Shown here: piece by piece, positions 38,713-49,600 of the stretch
How positions within the stretch are numbered: position 1 is the first letter of the stretch
Layout: the number at the start of each line of letters is the position of its first letter
Source of the DNA: Panulirus ornatus
Lineage: Eukaryota > Arthropoda > Malacostraca > Decapoda > Palinuridae
DNA: 64,000 bases
Direction of reading: 5' to 3'
NCBI RefSeq assembly: GCF_036320965.1
Contig: NC_092289.1
Coordinates: forward strand, 24,997,679 to 25,061,678
The notes under the pieces: generated by a model
Told to the model about the DNA's origin: nothing
What the model saw: the letters and a program-made list of their open reading frames with translations, nothing else
Database searches by the model: none
Translations under genes and position numbers: made by a program

Positions 38713-38746
38713 GCCCATTTCCATTATAATTATCTGCTTCTTGGGA

Positions 38747-39070
38747 GGTTAGGTAAGATTTTCATAGGCTACGGTCGGGTGGGCGGGGAGGTACTGCATT
38801 GGGTCAAGGTGAGGTAGGCTAGAATAGGCGGGTGAGTGGTGGCTACCAAACTGGATCATTGTGAGGTAGGTTTAGGTTCGGTCAGTCGCGAAGCGGTGGC
38901 TACTATACTGGGTCGCGGTGTTGTAGCCCAGAAATGGCAGGTGAGTGGTGGCTTCTCTATTGAGTTATGGTGAGGTAGGTTGGGTCGGCTGGACGGGGAA
39001 CGGTAGCTCGTCTACTGGACCGCATCGAGTTAGGCTAGGGTGAATCGGAGTGATGAGAGGTTGGTGCTCA
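38747..39070. repeat. Minisatellite, period about 51-63 bases
   Basis: About six degenerate units, each starting near a GTGAGGTAGG-like word (38810, 38861, 38919, 38970, 39025) and containing a GGTGGCT-CTAT-CTGGGTC-like second half. It is G-rich and more CpG-rich than its surroundings. Confidence 0.75.
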
Positions 39071-39078
39071 GAGGCCGC

Positions 39079-39194
39079 ATGATCACTGCTTATGTGTTCT
39101 CCATACTGGGCATCGCACATGAAGTTGTCCTGTCCTCCAACACCATGAAGTGGAATAGAAGAAGGTTGGAGAGCGGTAACCTTAACGACTTAAT
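39079..39194 (+). other. Candidate short coding exon
   Basis: An ATG at 39079 opens a frame of about 38 codons (MITAYVFSILGIAHEVVLSS, then NTMKWNRRRLESGNLNDL) to an AAT|GTAAGT donor at 39195. The start is hydrophobic and could be a signal peptide. There is no homologue I recognise and no downstream exon that can be matched because a gap follows at 39305. It could be chance. Confidence 0.25.
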
Positions 39195-39304
39195 GTAAGT
39201 TTAAGAGTGTGTGAAAAGGAGTGGAACATGGCAGCAATGGTGAATGATGTAAAGAGAATGAAATACCTGCATCGGAGTTTATTATCAGCCAAATCCGAAG
39301 TGTC

Positions 39305-39404
39305 NNNNNNNNNNNNNNNNNNNNNNNNNNNNNNNNNNNNNNNNNNNNNNNNNNNNNNNNNNNNNNNNNNNNNNNNNNNNNNNNNNNNNNNNNNNNNNNN
39401 NNNN
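39305..39404. other. Assembly gap (100 N)
   Basis: Exactly 100 N, a conventional scaffold gap of unknown true size. Confidence 0.99.
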
Positions 39405-39514
39405 TGGAGTACACCACTCCCACTACTTTAACCAATATCATTTGCAATGCTCTTCACTGCGTCTTCTTCTCTTCAATAAACCAGGTTTCCATGACTACTC
39501 GTCGCTTTCACATA

Positions 39515-39612
39515 ACACCCAACCAAAACACCCTGCATCTGCCCACTCTTTGATCAAACACACTCACCGTCCCTTCAAAATACTCACAACCATCTCCTCC
39601 TCACACCATACT
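39515..39612 (-). mobile_element. Antisense LINE scrap
   Basis: Matches the pre-RT segment (CCAAAACACCCTGCATCTGC, CCTTCAAAATACTCAC) with several indels. Confidence 0.6.
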
Positions 39613-40244
39613 CTGTAAATATGAAATTTGAAACATAATGCTTTACATATTGGTGTCTTAATTTTTTTCTAAGCAAATCCTTTCCTGCAGATGAGAATTC
39701 TAACACGAACTGAGAGCGGTAACCCGTTTTGAATACATTGTTGACCGTGTTCAAGACCACCTATAAGTACTTTGCCATTCCTTCAGTTATCTTATGGACC
39801 ATCTTTTCTTCCACATAGTTGTTAGAGAGGTACTTTGTCTTGATTTATACTTAGCACTGCAATCACCACTTAAAACTCATATCATACACATTCCCTTTGT
39901 TTGTAAGATTTTGATAATGACCGTGGTTGTTAGATTCAATTAATAGAAAGCTTTGTCACGCAGAATGCACATTAAATCAGTAAGATGTGAATTTTAATAT
40001 TAATTTCAATTTCCTATATCAGTCAAAGGCTGTCAGTGGGTCCAAGAATTGTCCTGCTCAAGACAGAAAGCAAGAAAGGGGATCTGCTGTTGGAATCAAT
40101 TTGAAAAGGGAAAAATCCTCTTATTTAAACTATGCTGGCTCTTTTTAATAAACTTTATTTAGGTTCATTATGTTCCTTGAAAATGTAACAGGTACCAAGA
40201 TTTGCTGTATTGTGCTTGTTTGCCTATCTAGGTAAAGTTATATA
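39613..40244. other. No recognisable gene
   Basis: AT-rich, no motif, exon or repeat that I can support. Confidence 0.5.
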
Positions 40245-42108
40245 TTTTATTTATTTATTATACTTTGGTTTGCTTTTCTCCCATGTTTGTAAGCGGAAGT
40301 AGTGCAAGGGAACAGACGAAAGCAGGGCCCAACCACCACATACACATGGCCCCCCCCACCATTAAAAAAAAATTTTAAAAACCCCCCCCAAAAAAAATTT
40401 AACCCACCCCAACACGTCACCCACGCACCAAAGACTTACCTATACATCTCAAGGTAAACAAGTATATAACACACTCAGACATATACATATATACACAAGT
40501 ACACAATTCATACGTGGGCCCCTCATTCAATCCTGTCGCCACCACCCACCACACTGTAAATGACAGCCCCCGTCCTCCTCGCATGTGCTTGAGTAGCGCT
40601 AGAAAAGACAACAAAGGCCATGTTTGTTTCACACTCATCTCTAGCTCTCATATTATAATGCACCGAAACCACATCGTCCCTTTCCAACATCCAGGCCGCA
40701 CAAAATTTCCATGGTTTACCCCAGACACTTCACATGCCCCTGGTGCAATCCCTTGACAGCAACGTCGACCACTGGTATACACAAGTCGTTCCAATTCACT
40801 CTATTCCTTGCATGCCTTACACCTCCTGCATGATCAGAAAGCCCGAAACTACATCAAATCTCTTTCACTCCATCTTTCCCCCTCCAATTTGGTCTCCCAC
40901 TTTCTCCTCGTTCCCTATCCACCTCTTACACAGATATCCCCTCTTCCTCAATCTTTTCCTCAACTCATTCTCCTCCATTATCAAACATTTTTCAAAACAC
41001 CCTCTTCTGCTCTCTCAACCACACTCTTTTTACCAAGACACATCACTCTTACCCTTTTATTACTTACATCGATCAATCCACCTCTCACCACAAATTGTTC
41101 TCAAACATCTCATTTCCAGCACATCCACGCTCACCTGAGCACACACTATCTATAGCCCACACTTCTTAACCATACAACTTTGTTGGAACTACTATTCCAT
41201 CAAACATACCCAATTTTTTTTGCTTTCCAAGATACCGTTCTCGACTTCCACACATTCTTCAATGCTCCCAGACTTTGGCCCCCTCCCCAGTCTATGATTC
41301 ACTTCTGCTTTCATGGTTCCATCCTGCTGCTAAGTCCACTCCCAGATATCTAAAACACTTCACTTCCTCCAGATTTTCCTCCCATTTAATACTTACCTTC
41401 CCAATGAACTTGTCCCTCAACCCTACTGTACCATAATAACCTTGCTCCTTATTCACATTTACTCTCACTTTCTTCTTTCACACCCTTTACCAAACTCAGT
41501 CACCACTTCTGCAGATTTCTCACCCCGAAATCAGCCACCAGCTCTGTATCATCAGCGAACAAACAACTGACTCACGTTCCCAAGCTGTCGTCATTCACAA
41601 CAGACTGCAATACGTTGACCCTCTCTTGAAAACTCTTGCATTCACCTCCAAACCACCCCATCCTTAAACAAATTAACAACCATGGAACATCAAACACCCC
41701 GCTGCAAACCTCATTCACTGAAACCAATCACTTTCCTCTCTTCCGTGCCGTACACATACCTAGCATCCTCGATACAAACTTTTCACTGCTTCTAACAACT
41801 CTGCCTCCCACACCATAATATTCTAACACCTTCCACAGAGCATCTCTATCAACTCTTATCATATGCCTTCTCCAGATCCTTAATGCTACATACCAAATCC
41901 ATTTGGTTTTTCTAAGTATTTTCTCACATACATCTTCAAAGCAAACACCTGATCCACACATCCTCTCCCACTTCTGAAACCACACTGCAGTTCCCCAATC
42001 TGATGCTCTGGACATGCACTCACCTCATTCAATAATACCCTCCCAACAGATTTCCCAGGAATACCACAAACGTATACCTCCTGTAATTTGAGCACTCACT
42101 TTTATCCC
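40245..42108 (-). mobile_element. LINE segment 1 of a minus-strand tandem series
   Basis: Contains a long-type 3' UTR with a run of C and A near 40350-40410 that looks like damaged or poorly read sequence, then the coding region from the C-terminus (about 40790) up to the KGDKSECSN region of RT (about 42105). One-base insertions and deletions occur every few tens of bases, so no long frame survives. It ends at CACTTTTATCCC and passes directly into a second C-terminal coding start. Confidence 0.8.
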
Positions 42109-43424
42109 TCCAATTCACTCTATTCCCTTGCCAGCCCTTTCACCCTCCTGCATGTTCAAGCAAAGAGTAGCCCCGATCATTCAAAATCCATTTCACTCCA
42201 TCATTCCACCTCCAATTTGGTCTCACCACTTGCTCCTTGTCCTCCACCTTTGACACATATATCCTCTTTTGTCAATCTTTCCTCACTCATTCTACTTCCT
42301 GTGACCAGACCATATTCAAACACCCTCTTCTGCTCTCCCAACCACACTCTTTTTATACCAACACATCTCTCTTACCCTGTTATTACTTACTCGATCAAAC
42401 CACCTAACCACATATTGTCCTCAAACATCTCATTTCCAGTACACCACCCATCCTTCCGCACACCTCTTCTCTATAGCCCACGCCTTGCAACCATAATAAC
42501 ATTGTTGGAACTACTATTCCTTCAAACTTACCCATTTTTGCTTTCCAATGATAATTTCTCGACTTCCACACATTCTTCAACACTACCCAATTTTGCTCCT
42601 GCCCCTCCAACCCTATGATTCACCTTCTCCTTCCATGGTTCCTCTGCTGCTAGTCCGCTCCCTGATATCTAAAACACTTCACTTCCTCTAGATTTCCTCC
42701 ATTTTAAACTTACCTCCAATTAGCTTGTCCCCTCAACCCTACTGTACCTAATAACCTGCTCTTATTCCATTTAACCTCACTTCTTTCTTCACACACTTTA
42801 CCAAAGCTGTCACCAGCTCTGTAGATTCTCAACCCGAATTCAGCCACCAGCGTTGTATCATCAGCGAACAACAACTACTCACTTCCCAAGCTCTCATCAT
42901 ACCACAACAGACCTGCATACTTGGAACCCTCTCCTTGAAAACTCTTGCATCACCTCCCAAACCACCCCATCCTTAAACAATTAAACAACCATGGAACATC
43001 AAACACACCTGCTGCAAACCTACATTCACTGAGAACCAATCACTTTCCTCTCTCCGCACGTACACATACCTTTACATATCCTCGAATACAAACTTTTCAC
43101 TGCTTCTAACAACTTGCCTCCCACACCATATATCTTAACACCTTCCACAAGCACTCTATCACTCTTTAATCATATGCCTCTCCAGACCATAAATGCTACA
43201 TAACAAATCCCATTTGTTTTTTCTAAGTATTTCCTCACATACATTCTTCAAAAGCAAACACCTGATCCACACATCCTCTACCATTCGAAAACCACACTGT
43301 ATCCCCAATCTGATGCTCTGGACATGCCATCACCCTCTCATTAATCCCCTCCATACAATTTCCCAGGAATACTCAACAAACGTATACCTCTGTTATTTGA
43401 GCACTCCACTTTTATATCCCCTTC
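42109..43424 (-). mobile_element. LINE segment 2, tandem repeat unit of about 1.32 kb
   Basis: Covers exactly the same part of the LINE as 40790-42108: from just inside the protein's C-terminus (CCAATTCACTCTATTCC in this strand) to the KGDKSECSN codons, with the same junction (CACTTTTAT...CCC joined to TCCAATTCACTC). The 3' UTR is absent. It is full of small indels. Confidence 0.82.
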
Positions 43425-46400
43425 CAATTCACTCATTCCTTGCACGCCTTTCACCCTCCTGCATGTTCAGAACAGGCCCCGATCATATCAAAATCCATTT
43501 CACATCCATCATTCCACCTCCAATTTTGGTCTCCCACCACTTCCTCCTTGTTGCCCTCCACCTTTGACACATATATCCTCTGTCAAGCTTTCCATTTCCT
43601 CAACTCATTCTCTCCATGTGACCAGACCATTTCAAACAACCCTCTTGCTGCTCCTCGCCACCACACTTTTTTATTACCACACATCTCTCTACCCGTTATT
43701 TACTTACTCCGATCAAACCACCTTACACCACTTTGTTCCCAAACATCTCATTCCAGTACAATCCACCTCCTCCGCACACCTCTATCTATAGCCCACCCTG
43801 TGCAACCATATAACATTGTTTGGTACTACTATTCCTTCAAACATACCCATTTTTGCTTTCCAAGATAATGTTCTCACTTCCACACATTCTTCAAACACTC
43901 CCAGAATTTGCCTCTCCCCCCACCCTATGATTCACTTCCGCTTCCATGGTTCCATCCGCTGCCAAATCCACTCCCATATCTAAAAACACTTCAACTTCCT
44001 CAGTTTTTCTCCATTCATACTTACTCACAATTGACTTGTACCTCAACCTACTGCCACCTAATAACTTTGCTCTTATTCACATCTCCACTCGAGCTCTCTT
44101 CTTCATCACACACTTTATCAAGCTCTGTCACCACTTCTGGCATTTCGCACATGAATCAGCCCACAAAAACATCAACAAGCGCAGTATCATCACATAGACA
44201 ACAACTGAACTCACTTCCATGCTCTCTCATCCGACAACAGACTGCATCTATGCCCCTCCTTTCCAAAACTCTGCATTACACCTCCCTATACAACCCATCC
44301 ATAAACAAATAAACAACCATGGAACATCCACACACCCCTGCCGCAAACCTAACATTTACTGAAAAACAATCACTTTCCTCTCTTCCCTACATGTACACAT
44401 GCCTTACATCCTCGGATAAACACTGTCACTGCTTCAAAACAACGTGCTCCCACACCATACATTCTTAATACCTCCACAGAGCATCTCTATGAAAACTATC
44501 GTATGCCTTATCGCCAGATTCATATAATGCTACATTAGAAATCCATTTTGCTTTTCTAAGTATATCTCACAATACATTCTTCAAAAGCAAACATCTGATG
44601 CACATCAGTAAATGCCTTTCACCCCATTACCAAGAATACTCAACAAACTTTACATCTGGTAATTTGCCTTTGTACAATGGCACTATGCCAAGCATTCCGC
44701 CAATCCTCAGGGCACCTTACCGTGAATCATACATACATAGATTAACCATACCAACCATCACAATACAGTCACCCCCTTTTTCCACTGCAATACCATCCAA
44801 CCTGCTTTCATCTTCCGCAAATGCCTATTTACGACCTCTCTCTGTTTTACCAAATCATTTTCCAACCCTCTCTACTTTGCACACCCACCTCAACCAAAAC
44901 ACCCTAATAGCGCCTCTCATTCATCAAACACATTCAAAATCGAACCTTCAAAATACTCACTACATCCCTCTCACAATCACCACTACTTGTTATCACCTCC
45001 CCATTACGCCCTTCACTAAAGTTCCCGATTTGTTCCCTTGTCTTACGCACTTTATTTACCTCCTCCAAAACATCTTTTTATCTCTCCTTAAAATTTAATG
45101 ATACTGTCTCACCCCATTCTCCATTGCCCTCTTTTCACCTCTTGCACCTTTCCTCTTTAACCTCCTGCTCCTTTCTTTTATACATCTCGCCACTCAGTTG
45201 CATTATGCCCCTGCAAAAATCGTTCCTAATGCCCTCTCTCCGCTCTTTCACTAAAAATCTTACTTCTTCATTACCCACCACTCACTACCCTTTCTAATCT
45301 GCCCACCTCCCACGCTACAGATGCCACAAGCATCTTTTGTGCAAGCCATCACTGCTTCCCTTAATACCTCCCCATTCCTCCCCCACTCCACCTACCTCCT
45401 TTGTAATCACCTTCTTCCATTCTGTACTCAGTCTCTCCTGGTACTTCTATTCTCACACAAGTCTCCTTGCCATGCTCACTTACTCTCACCATCTGTTCAC
45501 CCCAACATTCTCTCTTCTTTTCTGAAAACCCTCTACGAACTTCACCTTTGCTTCGCCTCCACAAGATAATGATCAGAACATCCCCCAGTTTTGCACCTCT
45601 CAGCACATTAACATCCAAAAGTCTCTCTTTTCATGCGCCTATCAATTAATACAATAATCCAATAATGCTTTTTCAAGGCCATCTCTCCCTAACTTACATA
45701 CGTATAACTATGTAATAATCTCTCTTTGAAACCAGGTATTCCCAATCACCAGTCCTTTTTCACACAAAATCACAAGCTCTTCCACATTTCCATTACAACA
45801 CTGAACAACCCATGAATACCAATTATTCCCTCAACTGCCACATAACTCATCCCTCCTTGCATTCCAAATTCACCCATAACTATAAACCTGGTCTCTTTGC
45901 ATCAAACCACTAAACACCCTTCAGCTGCTCCTAGAACACTCAACTAAAAACAATAATCCTCTCATGATCTTTCTTTCTCATGCCCAGGTGCTATATGCAC
46001 CAATAATCACCAACCATCTCCTCTCCATCAACCTTTCAGTTTTACTCATATCGAAATCTAGAGTTTACTTTTCTTCACCCTAATCACATACTCCCCCAAC
46101 TCCCACAACTCTGTTTCAGGAGTAGTGCTACTCTTCCCTTGCTCTTGTCCTCTCACTAACCCTTGACCTATACTCCCAAGAACATTCCCAGACACTCTTC
46201 CCCTTTACCTTGAGCTTCATTTCACTCAGAGCCAAAACATCCAGGTTTCCTTTCCCTCAAACATATAACCAATCTCTCCTTTTCTCCATCTTGGTTTACT
46301 TCCACACACATTTAACACCCCAATCTGAGCCTTCGAGGAGGATTGATCACCCCCGCAGTGACCCTTCTTTTCCCTGGTTTTGTTTTTTGTTTTTTTCCCC

Positions 46401-46435
46401 CCCCTTGTAAAAGTTAAATAACAAGGAGGGGAGGG
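43425..46435 (-). mobile_element. LINE segment 3, extends to the LINE 5' end
   Basis: Starts at the same C-terminal point, continues through RT (with a loss of about 80 bases near 44600), linker and endonuclease, and reaches the 5' leader near 46400-46435 (CAAGGAGGGGAGGGTTTCTA). It is therefore nearly full length on the 5' side. Landmarks such as GATAATGATCAGA (SDHYL codons) and GCCCAGGTG (YAPG codons) are visible, but indels break every frame. Confidence 0.82.
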
Positions 46436-46554
46436 TTTCTAACCCCCTCCGCGGGAGACAGCGACAAAGCCTAATAAATGAATGAATTATATATGTATAT
46501 TTTACATTGTCCTCTTTCTCCCCGCATTAGCGAGTAACACAAGAAACAGACGAA
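46436..46554. mobile_element. LINE tail scraps before the gap
   Basis: 46448-46472 is a plus-strand LINE tail (GCGGGAGACAGCGACAAAG). 46505-46554 is an antisense tail with a GAAACAGACGAA end. They sit head to tail against the scaffold gap. Confidence 0.65.
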
Positions 46555-46654
46555 NNNNNNNNNNNNNNNNNNNNNNNNNNNNNNNNNNNNNNNNNNNNNN
46601 NNNNNNNNNNNNNNNNNNNNNNNNNNNNNNNNNNNNNNNNNNNNNNNNNNNNNN
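46555..46654. other. Assembly gap (100 N)
   Basis: Exactly 100 N. It separates the LINE region from the satellite, so their adjacency and relative orientation are not proven. Confidence 0.99.
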
Positions 46655-46679
46655 CTTAACCCAACCCAACCCAACCCAC

Positions 46680-49600
46680 CTTTACGCAACCCAACCAACA
46701 CTAACTTAATCTAACCTTACCGAACTCAATCCAACACATCTCGTCGAACTCTAAACTTACCTAACCCAACCCAACCTAACCTAACCCAATCCAACCCAAC
46801 CCTACCAAACCTAACCTAACCTAACCTAACCTAACCTAACCTAACCTAACCTAACACAACCCAACCCAACCCAACGCAACCCATCCCATCCCATCCCAAC
46901 CCAACCAAACCCAACCCATCCCAACCCAACTTTACCCATATCAACGGACTCTACTCTAACCTGATAACCTAACCTAACCTGACCTAACCCAACCTAACCT
47001 AACATAACCCAATCCAACCCAAGCCAACCTAACCTAACCTGACTCATCCCAACCCAACCCATCCAAACCCAACGCAAACAAACCCAACTCTAACCCAACC
47101 CTACCCATCTCAGCGGATTCTAAACTAACCTAACCTAACCTAACCTAACCTAACCCTACCCAACCCAACCCAACGCAATCCAATCTAACCTAACCTAAGA
47201 CGACCCAACCCAACCCATCTCGTCGAACTCTAAACTAACCTAACCCAACCCAACCTAGCCCAATCCAACCCAACCTAACCCAATCCAACCCAACCTAACC
47301 AACCCTAACCTAACCTAACCTAACCTAACCCAACCCAACCCAACCCAACCCAACGCAACCCATCCCAACCCATCCCATCCCAACCCAACCCAACCCATCC
47401 CAACCCAACTCTACCCATATCAATGGACTCTAATCTAACCTAACAACCTAACCTAACCTGTCCTAACCCAACCTAACCTAACATAACCCAATCCAACCCA
47501 ACCCACCCTAACATAACCTGACTCATCCCACCCCAACCCATCCAAACCCAACGCAAACAAACCCAACCCTAACCCAACCCTACCCATCTCTGCGGACTTT
47601 AAACTAACCTAACCTAACCTAACCTAACCTAACCCAACCCAACCCAACCCAACCAACTCAACCCAACCCAACGCAATCCAATCTAACCTAACCTAACCTA
47701 ACCTAACCTAACCTAACCTAACCCGACCCAACCCAATCCAACCCAACCCAGCTTAACCCAACCAACACCAACGTAATCTAACCTTACCCAACTCATTCCA
47801 ACCCATCTCAACGGACTCTAAACTAACCTCTCCTAACTAAAACTATTCTTCCCTAACGTAACCCAACTCCACCCAATCCAACCCTAACTTAACCCAACCC
47901 AACCTAACCCAACCCAACCCAACCCACCTTAACGCCACCCAACCAACACTAACTTAATCTAACCTTACCGAACTCAATCCAACCCATCTCGTCGAACTCT
48001 AAACTAACCTAACCAAACCCAACCCAACCTAACCAAGCCTAAATCTAACCTAACCTAACTTAACCCAACCCAACCCAACCCAACCCAACCCAACGCAACC
48101 CATCCCATCCCATCCCAATCCAACCAAACCCAACCCATCCCAACCCAACTCTACCCATCTCAACGGACTCTAATCTAACCTAACAACCTAACCTAACATG
48201 ACCTAATCCAACCTAACCTAGCATAACCCAATCCAACCCAACCCAAACTAACCTAACCTGACTCATACCAACCCAACCCAACCCAACACAACCTAACGTG
48301 ACCTAACCTAACCAAACATAATCTAATCAAAACCAACCTAAGCCAACCTAACGTAACCTGACCTAACCCAACCCAACCCAACCCAACCCAACCTAACCTA
48401 ACCTAACCTAACCCAAACCAACCCAACCCAACCTATCCCAACCCAACTTAACCCAACCCAGCTTAACCTAACCCAATCAACACTAACTTAATCTAACCTT
48501 ACCCAACTCAATCCAACCCATTTCAACGAACGCTAAACTAACCTACCCTAACCTAACTCAACCCAACCCAACCCGACCCAATCCAACCCAACCTAACGAA
48601 GCCTAACCTAACCCAACCGAACCCAACCCAACCCATCCCATCACATCCCATCCCATCCCATCCCAACCCAACCCATCCCAACCCAACTCTACCCATCTCA
48701 ACGGACTCTAATCTAACCTAACAACCTAACCTAACCTGACCTAACCCAACCTAACCTAACATAACCCAATCCAACCCAACCCAACCTAACCTGACTCATC
48801 CCAACCCAACCCATCCCAACCCAACGCAACCAAACCCAACCCTAACCCAGCCCTACCCATCTCAGCGGACTCTAAACTAACCTAATCTAACCTAACCTAA
48901 CCCAACCTAAGCCAACCTAGCCCAACCCAATCCAATCCAATCCAATCCAATCTAATCTAACCTAACCTAACCTAACCTAACCTATCCCGACCCAACCCAA
49001 CCCAACCCAAGCCAGTTTAACCAAACCAACACTAACGTAATCTAACCTTACCCAACTCATTCCAACCGATCTCAACGGACTCTAAACTAACCTATCCTAA
49101 CCAAACCTAACCTTACCTAACGTTACCCAGCTCCACCCAATCCAACCCTAACTTAACCCAACCCAACCTAACCCAACCCAACCCACCTTAACGCAACCCA
49201 ACCAACACTAACTTAATCTAACCTTACCGAACTCAATCAAACCCATCTCGTCGAACTCTAAACTAACGTAACCCAACCCAACCTAACCCAATACAACCCA
49301 ACCTAACCAAGCCTAACCTAACCTACCCTAACCTAACCCAACCCAACCCAACGCAACCAATCCCATCCCATCCCATCCCAACCCAACCCAACCAAACCCA
49401 ACCCATCCCAACCCAACTCTACGCATCTCAACGGACTCTAATCTAACCTAACAACCTAACCTAACCTGACCAAACCCAACCTAACCTAACATAACCCACT
49501 CCAACCCAACCCAACCTAACCTAACCTGACTCATCCCAACCCAACCCATCCAAACCCAACGCAAACAAACCCAACCCTACCCATCTCAGCGGACTCTAAA

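Larger units (their letters stand above)
38144..38725 (-). mobile_element. Penelope-like element fragment with GIY-YIG endonuclease
   Basis: On the minus strand a frame containing CDKFYVGQTGKDLFV and LKQHKYSIRTGQ encodes the YxG-type half of a GIY-YIG nuclease, followed by NALFNHVKNYDHCIDW, SFTKRNIIESSIIK and a C-terminus ending KLCKMISL just before 38357. Penelope-like elements are the usual carriers of such a nuclease after their RT. Two in-frame stops (before GNCDKF and after DLFV) and absence of the RT show it is dead. 38144-38356 is the 3' non-coding part, ending at the truncated LINE. Confidence 0.78.

Noticed and set aside
39286..39304. SLLSAKSEV reading near the first gap as a third copy of the host terminal exon (SLSAKSEEV)
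   Set aside because: The DNA similarity is short, there is no acceptor of the same type, and no flanking homology to 21810 or 27100. Most likely coincidence.
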